NCBI GenBank assembly: GCA_945637645.1
Contig: CALZDK010000026.1
Coordinates: 1-14,354 of the forward strand
Reading direction: 5' to 3'
From: an uncultured Prevotella sp.
GTDB taxonomy: Bacteria > Bacteroidota > Bacteroidia > Bacteroidales > Bacteroidaceae
DNA length: 14,354 nucleotides
Part shown: positions 1 through 5,397 of the stretch, one piece after another
Layout of the letters: every line of letters starts with the position of its first letter
Position numbering within the stretch: position 1 is the first letter of the stretch
Program-made: the position numbers and the translations under genes
Notes under the pieces: model-generated
What the model saw: only the letters and a program-made list of their open reading frames with translations
Database searches by the model: none
Told to the model about the DNA's origin: nothing

Positions 1-224
1 CTCCTGAGAGCACAATCCAGAAGTGGCTCGACAAGGGCAACCATGGTGTTCACCACATTGCTTTCTGTGTAGAGGACGGTGTTGCCAATGCTTTGGCAGA
101 GTGTGACGAAAAGGGCATACGCCTTATCGACAAGGCTCCACGCAAGGGCGCAGAGAACCTCAACATCGCTTTCCTGCATCCAAAGTCAACAGTGGGCATC
201 CTCACAGAGCTTTGCGAGCACTAA
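1..224 (+). CDS. mce: Methylmalonyl-CoA epimerase, C-terminal part (gene begins before the window)
   Basis: The reading frame is open from base 3 to a TAA at 222-224 and gives about 73 residues. The visible part has the family's C-terminal pattern: KGNHGVHHIAFCVED, with the paired histidines that include a metal ligand, then GIRLIDKAPRKGA, and the end IAFLHPKSTVGILTELCEH, whose LTE glutamate is the last metal ligand of the vicinal-oxygen-chelate fold. Members of this family interconvert (R)- and (S)-methylmalonyl-CoA in the cytoplasm, between methylmalonyl-CoA mutase and the biotin-dependent carboxylase/decarboxylase. The carboxyltransferase gene follows 58 bases downstream with no terminator between them, which fits the usual Bacteroidetes operon order. 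The start and N-terminal half lie outside the window. The identification is firm from the C-terminal motif plus context. Confidence 0.93.
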   Translation, partial: PESTIQKWLDKGNHGVHHIAFCVEDGVANALAECDEKGIRLIDKAPRKGAENLNIAFLHPKSTVGILTELCEH

Positions 225-282
225 GACATTATGTTCCGTTTGGGTCATATAAAATAATTAAAATATTAAAGTTCATCAGGTA

Positions 283-1848
283 ATGAGTAAGCAATTAGAA
301 AAAATCAAGCAACTTATCGCCAAGCGTGAGGAAGCACGCATTGGTGGCGGTGAGAAAGCCATCGTGAAGCAGCATGAGCGTGGCAAATATACAGCAAGAG
401 AGCGTATTAGTATGTTGCTGGACGAAGGTAGCTTTGAGGAGTACGATATGTTTAAACTCCACCGTTGCACCAATTTCGGCATGGAAAAGAAGCAGTATCT
501 TGGCGATGGTGTGGTAGTTGGTTCAGGTACCATCGACGGTCGCCTCGTATTCATCTTCGCCCAGGACTTCACCGTAAATGGAGGTTCTCTCTCAGAGACA
601 ATGGCACAGAAGATTTGCAAGGTCATGGATATGGCAATGAAGATGGGCGCTCCAGTAATTGGTATCAATGACTCTGGCGGCGCACGCATTCAGGAAGGTA
701 TCAATGCTCTTGCAGGATATGGTGAGATTTTCGAGCGCAACATCTTGGCTTCAGGCGTTATTCCACAGATTAGCGGTATCTTCGGTCCTTGTGCCGGTGG
801 TGCTGTTTACTCTCCAGCCCTTACCGACTTCACACTTATGATGGAGAACACCTCTTATATGTTCCTCACCGGTCCAAAGGTTGTAAAGTCTGTTACAGGC
901 GAGGACATCGACCAGGAGCACCTTGGAGGTGCAAGCGTTCACGCTTCAAAGAGTGGTGTTACACACTTCACTGCAAAGACAGAGGAAGAGGGCCTTCAGA
1001 TGATAAAGACCTTGCTCTCTTACATTCCGTCAAACAATATGGAGACAGCTCCACGCAAGGTCTGCAACGACCCTATTGACCGTCTTGAGGATGCGCTCAA
1101 TGAGATTATCCCAGACAACGGCAACGAGGCATACGATATGTATAAGGTGATAGGTGGCATTGTTGACGACGGAGAGTTCTTCGAGATTCAGCCAAAGTTC
1201 GCACGCAACATCATCGTAGGTTTTGCCCGTTTCAACGGTCAAAGCGTTGGTATCGTAGCCAACCAGCCTTCTGTTTATGCTGGTGTGCTCGACGTTAACG
1301 CAAGCCGCAAGGGTGCACGCTTCGTACGCTTCTGTGACGCATTCAACATTCCTATCGTCAGCCTTGTTGATGTTCCTGGTTTCCTTCCTGGAACAGGTCA
1401 GGAGTACAACGCTGTCATCCTCCACGGAGCACAGCTGCTCTATGCTTACGGAGAGGCAACAGTTCCAAAGATCACTGTTACGCTTCGCAAGAGCTATGGT
1501 GGTAGCCATATCGTCATGGGTTGTAAGCAGCTTCGTGCCGACCTCAACTATGCTTGGCCATCAGCCGAAATCGCCGTTATGGGTGCCTCTGGTGCCGTTG
1601 CAGTGCTCTGCGCCAAGGAAGCCAAGGCAAAGAAGGAAGCCGGAGAGGATGTCAAGGCATTCCTCGCCGAGAAGGAGGAAGAGTACAACGATCTCTTCGC
1701 TACTCCTTACCAGGCTGCAAAGTATGGCTACATCGACGATGTCATCGAGCCACGCAACACCCGCTTCCGCATCTGTCGCGGTTTGGCACAGCTCGCCACA
1801 AAGCGCGATGCCCTGCCAGCCAAGAAGCACGGCAATATTCCAATGTAA
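283..1848 (+). CDS. mmdA: Acyl-CoA (methylmalonyl-CoA/propionyl-CoA) carboxyltransferase subunit
   Basis: The 521-residue product has the full length of the MmdA/PccB carboxyltransferase family. Two crotonase-like halves are visible. The N-terminal half carries SGGARIQEG (residues 131-139) and GPCAGGA (168-174), which build an oxyanion hole. The C-terminal half carries GVLDVNASRKGARFVRFCD (334-352), PGFLPGTGQE (365-374) and GGSHIVMG (406-413). The enzyme moves a carboxyl group between methylmalonyl- or propionyl-CoA and biotin on the carrier protein encoded downstream at 2068. Sequence alone does not separate a decarboxylase (mmdA) from a propionyl-CoA carboxylase (pccB) role. The position next to the epimerase and the lack of a biotin carboxylase gene favour the decarboxylase or a transcarboxylase-like use. 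The start at 283 gives the normal N-terminus (MSKQLEKIKQLIAKREEA). The leader is A/T-rich, with only a weak AGG before the ATG. The following ORF begins 45 bases after the stop, past a hairpin. Confidence 0.93.
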   Translation: MSKQLEKIKQLIAKREEARIGGGEKAIVKQHERGKYTARERISMLLDEGSFEEYDMFKLHRCTNFGMEKKQYLGDGVVVGSGTIDGRLVFIFAQDFTVNGGSLSETMAQKICKVMDMAMKMGAPVIGINDSGGARIQEGINALAGYGEIFERNILASGVIPQISGIFGPCAGGAVYSPALTDFTLMMENTSYMFLTGPKVVKSVTGEDIDQEHLGGASVHASKSGVTHFTAKTEEEGLQMIKTLLSYIPSNNMETAPRKVCNDPIDRLEDALNEIIPDNGNEAYDMYKVIGGIVDDGEFFEIQPKFARNIIVGFARFNGQSVGIVANQPSVYAGVLDVNASRKGARFVRFCDAFNIPIVSLVDVPGFLPGTGQEYNAVILHGAQLLYAYGEATVPKITVTLRKSYGGSHIVMGCKQLRADLNYAWPSAEIAVMGASGAVAVLCAKEAKAKKEAGEDVKAFLAEKEEEYNDLFATPYQAAKYGYIDDVIEPRNTRFRICRGLAQLATKRDALPAKKHGNIPM

Positions 1849-1853
1849 TGGTT

Positions 1854-1877
1854 GACAGGCGACATCGCTCGCCTGTC
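1854..1877 (+). promoter_or_regulatory. Intercistronic hairpin between the carboxyltransferase and the OadG-like gene
   Basis: GACAGGCGA (1854-1862) and TCGCCTGTC (1869-1877) form a perfect 9-bp stem with the 6-base loop CATCGC. It begins 6 bases after the mmdA stop and is followed by an A-run rather than a T-run, so it does not look like an intrinsic terminator. By inference it could protect the upstream message end, or set the ratio of carboxyltransferase to the downstream subunits. The stem is seen directly; the function is not shown. Confidence 0.55.
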
Positions 1878-1893
1878 CCAAAAAATTATTATT

Positions 1894-2049
1894 ATGAAAC
1901 AGGACAAAAACGTATATGCCGCCATTGCTTTGGCAATCCACGAGCATTTGGGCAACAACGTTCACGACAAAATCTCTGGTGTCATCACCATTGACGAACG
2001 CAACACCCAGTGGAACGGATTTGCATTGAGCATGACTGAGCGTCCTTAA
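1894..2049 (+). CDS. Small OadG-like (gamma subunit tail) protein, no membrane anchor
   Basis: This 51-residue product starts MKQDKNVYAAIALAIHEHLG and continues with NVHDKISGVITI and TQWNGFALSMTERP. From memory of the family, the pattern xxAAIAxAlH, then a HDxxSGVITI strand, then a tryptophan-containing tail resembles the soluble C-terminal end of Bacteroidetes OadG/gamma chains of sodium-pumping decarboxylases. The N-terminal transmembrane helix and the proline/alanine linker of those proteins are absent. The ATG at 1894 was chosen because an A/T-rich leader typical of Bacteroidetes precedes it; an in-frame TTG at 1852 would add 14 residues but falls at the hairpin. The gene lies between carboxyltransferase and biotin carrier, 18 bases before the latter, which is where a gamma-type subunit gene sits in related operons. 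A role as a small assembly or linking subunit is inferred, with moderate certainty. Confidence 0.72.
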   Translation: MKQDKNVYAAIALAIHEHLGNNVHDKISGVITIDERNTQWNGFALSMTERP

Positions 2050-2067
2050 TAAGAGAGGTACTGATTT

Positions 2068-2496
2068 ATGAAAGAGTATAAATATACCATTGATGGTAAG
2101 AAATATGAGGTGACTATCGGCGACATTGCCGACAATGTTGTTTCCGTGACGGTGAATGGTGAGGACTACAAGGTTGAGATGGAGCCAGAGAAGGAGCCAG
2201 AGAAGCCAAAGGTGGTAAGACCTGTTGCCGCTCCCGCAGCTGCACCCTCAAGCGACTCTCAAGACAGCGCGCGTGTCAATGCAGGCAATGCCGTTAAGGC
2301 ACCTCTGCCTGGCACTATCATCGACATTCTTGTCAAAGTAGGCGATGAGGTGAAGGACACCGACACCGTAGTGGTGCTTGAGGCAATGAAGATGGCAAAC
2401 AACCTTGCCGCGGAGAAATCCGGAAAAGTTACGGCCGTTTGTGTTCAGCCAGGACAGAGTGTCATGGAAGGCGACGCACTCGTTGTCATCGAATAA
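2068..2496 (+). CDS. mmdC: Biotin carboxyl carrier protein of the methylmalonyl-CoA decarboxylase/carboxylase
   Basis: The 142-residue product has three parts: an N-terminal beta-rich region (1-45), a flexible proline/alanine linker (about 46-75, with the run PVAAPAAAP), and a C-terminal biotinyl/lipoyl domain (about 76-142). The biotin attachment motif EAMKM is at residues 105-109, so the modified lysine should be K108. It lies the usual 35 or so residues from the C-terminus. KAPLPGTIIDILVKVGDEV and the closing VQPGQSVMEGDALVVIE are standard for this domain. The protein carries the carboxyl group between the MmdA-type carboxyltransferase and its partner. AGAGAGG, about nine bases before the start, is a partial Shine-Dalgarno site. 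The gene is the last of the visible operon, since a strong terminator follows. The decarboxylase naming rests on context; it could equally serve a propionyl-CoA carboxylase. Confidence 0.93.
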   Translation: MKEYKYTIDGKKYEVTIGDIADNVVSVTVNGEDYKVEMEPEKEPEKPKVVRPVAAPAAAPSSDSQDSARVNAGNAVKAPLPGTIIDILVKVGDEVKDTDTVVVLEAMKMANNLAAEKSGKVTAVCVQPGQSVMEGDALVVIE

Positions 2497-2517
2497 GTAT
2501 GTAATATCCCTATAGCC

Positions 2518-2568
2518 AATGCCCTTCCTGCAGAGCTGAAACTTGCAGGAAGGGCATTTTCTTTTTTT
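2518..2568 (+). terminator. Intrinsic terminator after the biotin carrier gene
   Basis: A perfect 15-bp stem is formed by 2518-2532 (AATGCCCTTCCTGCA) and 2544-2558, around an 11-base loop. It is followed directly by a T-rich stretch (TTTTCTTTTTTT, ending near 2568). This is a textbook rho-independent terminator and closes the epimerase-carboxylase operon. Confidence 0.92.
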
Positions 2569-2590
2569 GGCAAAAAAAGTGGCATGGAAA

Positions 2591-2622
2591 TTTGGTCGTT
2601 TGGGATTATTTATGTAACTTTG
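2591..2622 (+). promoter_or_regulatory. Bacteroidetes-type promoter for the WG-repeat-like gene
   Basis: TTTG at 2591-2594 and TAACTTTG at 2615-2622 are separated by exactly 20 bases. This matches the Bacteroidetes sigma-ABfr consensus TTTG-N19/21-TAnnTTTG. Transcription would begin a few bases before the ATG at 2640, leaving a very short leader. The box also argues against an in-frame TTG start at 2592, which would lie inside the promoter. Confidence 0.82.
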
Positions 2623-2639
2623 TCGAAAATATTACGGCT

Positions 2640-3296
2640 ATGACACAGATTACGCAAGACAATTTCGACAAAGAATACCAGGACATCATAGAGATGGAAC
2701 GGATAGACAAGTTTGTCAGTGACGAGATGGATCGGCAGATGCATCGCTACATCAAGGCTTACCATGGCAGCAAGGATGTCATGGACAAGTTTATACAGAG
2801 GCTCAAGGGTATGACCGTTGAGCAGAAGGAAGAGGCCATCGCGGCATATATCGACCTTAACAGAAAAGCTGTCAGCGGTCTCGACCTGCAGATGGTGCTC
2901 GTAAGAGCCATGGCAAACTATTGCGACACGTTCTTCTATTTCCGGAAAATGTTGTCTGACCGTAGCAAGTTTGATTTCTACCTGAAGCGTATCAGGGAGA
3001 AATACATAAGGCTGCATGAGGTCTTTGAGCAAGACGGAAAATTTGGAATACGTGGCTGCAAGGGCGATATTCTCGTCCAGCCCAACTACGACTTCCTCCG
3101 ACGTGTCTTCACAAATGTTGATGATGGCAGGATGATACCCATCATCGCGCAGAAAAACGGAAAGATGGGACTTATTCTTCCCGACGGCAAGGAAACCGTT
3201 GTGGCTGATTTCGTTTACGACGACATCAGTCTGCGCGACGAGTTCCCGTATTTTGAGGCAACAAAGGACGGTGTTACAACCTGTCTTGAGCTTTAA
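2640..3296 (+). CDS. Hypothetical protein with helical N-terminus and WG-repeat-like C-terminus
   Basis: I do not recognise a named gene. From the ATG at 2640 the product has 218 residues. This start was chosen because the promoter box ends at 2622, which rules out the upstream TTG at 2592. Residues 1-125 are rich in charged and helix-forming residues (EYQDIIEMERIDKFVSDEMDR and onwards) and contain no signal peptide or membrane segment, so the protein is probably cytoplasmic. The C-terminal third has two weak WG-repeat-like units: GKFGIRG followed by ILVQPNYD (133-151), and GKMGLILPDG followed by VADFVYDDI (174-197). WG repeats are common in Bacteroidetes proteins of unknown function and are thought to bind partners. 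The gene stands alone between a terminator and a convergent operon, with its own promoter. Function is unknown. Confidence 0.82.
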   Translation: MTQITQDNFDKEYQDIIEMERIDKFVSDEMDRQMHRYIKAYHGSKDVMDKFIQRLKGMTVEQKEEAIAAYIDLNRKAVSGLDLQMVLVRAMANYCDTFFYFRKMLSDRSKFDFYLKRIREKYIRLHEVFEQDGKFGIRGCKGDILVQPNYDFLRRVFTNVDDGRMIPIIAQKNGKMGLILPDGKETVVADFVYDDISLRDEFPYFEATKDGVTTCLEL

Positions 3297-3325
3297 CCTA
3301 TATATATTTAATAGGCAGAAAGCTG

Positions 3326-3357
3326 TCGAAGGCACGTCAAGTCAGACGTGTCTTCGA
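3326..3357. terminator. Hairpin between convergent genes, possible bidirectional terminator
   Basis: TCGAAGGCACGTC (3326-3338) and GACGTGTCTTCGA (3345-3357) form a 13-bp stem with a single G-T wobble and a 6-base loop. It lies between the convergent stops at 3296 (+) and 3342 (-) and overlaps the last codons of the - strand ABC gene. There is no T-run on either side, so efficiency as an intrinsic terminator is doubtful. The stem is seen directly; its role is inferred from position. Confidence 0.45.
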
Positions 3358-4823
3358 AGGAACAGCTCATGGTCTATACATGCAGGTAACTCCTCCTTGT
3401 AGTGGGTTACCATTATCATTGTCTTGTTGTGTCGCTGGCAGAAAGCCTCTATAACATCCTTCACCAATCGGCGGTTACGGTTGTCAAGTCCGTGCAGTGG
3501 CTCGTCAAGTATCAGTAGCTGAGGGTCTTTCACAAAAGCCCTTGCCAACAGCACCAGGCGTTGCTCGCCGCTCGAGAGTTTCAGGAAAGGCGTGTCTTCT
3601 TTGCCTTTCAGTCCGAAGATGCCCATCCACCATCGGCAGATTCCATACTCGTTCTCGTTGGGTTTTACATATAGTCCCATTGAGTCTTTCAGCCCGCTTG
3701 CCACAATGCGCACTGCAGGCAGGTTCTTCTGGTAAGCCCTGTGCATCTCCGGCGACACATAGCCAATATGTTTCTTTATGTCCCAGATGCTTTCTCCTGA
3801 CCCTCTTGGGTTTCCGAAGAGTGCGATGTCGCAGGCGTAGCTTTGGGGATTGTCGGCACAAACGAGGGAGAGTAGGGTGGATTTTCCAGCTCCGTTCTGT
3901 CCGCCTAACGCCCAACGCTCGCCGTTGTTCACAGTCCAGTCGAGAGTGTCGAGAATCACACGCTCGCCGTATCTTATGCTCACCTTGTTCATCTTCACCA
4001 CCTCTTTGCTGTCGTAGTCATTGGTTCGGTATGGTAGGTTTATTATTGCGTTGCGATCTTCTTCGCTCAACACCCGCTTTGGATTTGGTGTTCGGTTCTC
4101 CACATATTGCCGCCTCGTCTGTTTCTCACCCACCACCATTTTGTTCACTTCTACCACATGTGTAATGAACTCAGGCACATCGTCGGTTTTTGACAATACG
4201 AGGATTATCTGCAGTGCACGCTCTTTAGACAGAGTTTCCAACAGATCCTTTAGTTGGTCGCGGGTGTCGGCGTCGAGTCCGATGAACGGGTTGTCCATTA
4301 TCAGCACTCTTGGATCGGCAAGCAGCGTCTTTGTCAGTTGGAATTTCCTCAGTTCTCCACTTGACAACAGTATGATGTATTTGTCGAGCAAGTGGCGTAT
4401 GTGGAACAGGTCGTAGAGATGTTGCTGTAGTTCGCGTCTCTCGGCGGTGTCCTCACCAGAAAGGGCGAAAGCCTTCTCCAACAAGTCTCCGACAATAGGT
4501 GTCTCCTTGTCTATTTCCTGCTGGTTCCATCGTTGTTGCAGGTAGTATTGTCCGTCGGTGTCGCCGTATGAGTCACGGAAAGTTATGTATCTGATATTCT
4601 CCGATGCCGATTCCCTTTTGCTTGGTGCGAAGTCGTATTTCGGCTCGTTCATCAGCAGGGGGTGACGACCTGTGATAATCTCCACAAGCATTGTCTTTCC
4701 GCCACCGTTCTCTCCCACGATGGCAATGTGCTCACCAGCCTCCATGGTGAAGTCCACTGGCTTTGCCAATCTCCATTCCGGCATTCTCGTCACGCCGTCC
4801 TTTATCTCAATTATCCTTTGCAT
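3342..4823 (-). CDS. Double-ATPase ABC protein of the ModF/PhrA type
   Basis: The 493-residue product has two ABC ATPase domains in tandem and no membrane segments. Domain 1 has a Walker A GENGGGKT (37-44), signature LSSGE (153-157) and Walker B VLIMDN (173-178). Domain 2 has Walker A GGQNGAGKST (307-316), signature LSSGEQR (416-422), Walker B LLILDE (436-441) and a switch histidine in MVTHY (H474). Length, two-domain layout and the phrases NPFIGLD and EPLHGLD match the E. coli ModF/PhrA family, a soluble ABC group of uncertain role once linked to molybdenum transport or photorepair. No permease or molybdate-binding gene is nearby. Domain 1 has N178 where the catalytic glutamate is expected, and no clear switch histidine, so it probably binds ATP without efficient hydrolysis. 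The gene starts 13 bases after ruvC and is the last of a three-gene - strand operon. The family call is good; the function is unknown. Confidence 0.88.
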   Translation of the reverse strand: MQRIIEIKDGVTRMPEWRLAKPVDFTMEAGEHIAIVGENGGGKTMLVEIITGRHPLLMNEPKYDFAPSKRESASENIRYITFRDSYGDTDGQYYLQQRWNQQEIDKETPIVGDLLEKAFALSGEDTAERRELQQHLYDLFHIRHLLDKYIILLSSGELRKFQLTKTLLADPRVLIMDNPFIGLDADTRDQLKDLLETLSKERALQIILVLSKTDDVPEFITHVVEVNKMVVGEKQTRRQYVENRTPNPKRVLSEEDRNAIINLPYRTNDYDSKEVVKMNKVSIRYGERVILDTLDWTVNNGERWALGGQNGAGKSTLLSLVCADNPQSYACDIALFGNPRGSGESIWDIKKHIGYVSPEMHRAYQKNLPAVRIVASGLKDSMGLYVKPNENEYGICRWWMGIFGLKGKEDTPFLKLSSGEQRLVLLARAFVKDPQLLILDEPLHGLDNRNRRLVKDVIEAFCQRHNKTMIMVTHYKEELPACIDHELFLRRHV

Positions 4824-4836
4824 TTGTATTTATTGT

Positions 4837-5394
4837 TTAGTTCTTCACTCTTTCCTTGTTGCGGTTTACGAAGTCTTTCCACCCTCTATAGTGTGTTGCC
4901 CCTGTTTCAGGTCGGCTCATCTGCAGATAGTGGCAATAGGCGGCTCCAAGTGCGTCGGTGGCATCCATAAACTTTCCCATGTCGTTTTTGTCGAGTTTCA
5001 GAAGGCGTTGCAACATTGCTGCCACTTGTTCCTTCGAAGCCTGTCCCTGTCCCGTTATCGCCATTTTTATCTTCAGTGGTGCATATTCGTGTATTGGCAC
5101 TCCGTGATGTATGGCGGCTGCAATGGCTGTTCCCTGGGCGCGTCCCAACTTTAGCATCGATTGCACGTTTTTTCCGAAGAAAGGAGCTTCAATAGCCATT
5201 TCATCGGGCAGATAGGCATCTATTATGCCCGTCACCCGCTCGAAGATGTGTCCTAATTTCAGGTAAGAGTCGGCAAACTTCCGCAGGTCTATCACTCCCA
5301 TGCTTATCATCTCCGCCTTGTTGTCCTTCACTTTTATCAGCCCGTAGCCCATGATGTTTGTTCCCGGGTCAATACCCAATATTATTTTCTCCAT
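4837..5394 (-). CDS. ruvC: Crossover junction endodeoxyribonuclease RuvC
   Basis: The 185-residue product is a typical RuvC Holliday-junction resolvase. It works as a dimer with RuvAB and makes symmetric cuts in four-way DNA junctions during homologous recombination. The four acidic metal ligands are all in place: D9 in GIDPG, E69 in AIEAPFFGKN, and D144 and D147 in KFMDATDALGAAYCH. ITGQGQASKEQV (113-124) is the conserved DNA-contact segment. The C-terminus (SRPETGATHYRGWKDFV) is slightly longer than in E. coli, a common feature of Bacteroidetes forms. The ATG is three bases after the stop of the upstream GHL10 gene and has an unusually clear Shine-Dalgarno site inside that gene's last codons, so translational coupling is likely. 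ruvA and ruvB are not in the window. Confidence 0.97.
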   Translation of the reverse strand: MEKIILGIDPGTNIMGYGLIKVKDNKAEMISMGVIDLRKFADSYLKLGHIFERVTGIIDAYLPDEMAIEAPFFGKNVQSMLKLGRAQGTAIAAAIHHGVPIHEYAPLKIKMAITGQGQASKEQVAAMLQRLLKLDKNDMGKFMDATDALGAAYCHYLQMSRPETGATHYRGWKDFVNRNKERVKN

Positions 5395-5397
5395 TTT

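Noticed and set aside
276..689. Open frame of 137 codons on the - strand opposite the carboxyltransferase
   Set aside because: It lies wholly opposite a gene with clear catalytic motifs, and its translation is low-complexity Ser/Pro/Met-rich with no domain. It is a codon-bias shadow.
2592..2639. Upstream TTG start for the WG-repeat-like gene
   Set aside because: The extension overlaps the promoter elements at 2591-2622, so it could not be transcribed from that promoter.
2610..3335. 241-codon open frame on the - strand opposite the WG-repeat-like gene
   Set aside because: The + strand frame has a consensus promoter and recognisable repeat-like pattern. The - frame has no promoter and overlaps almost the whole + gene.
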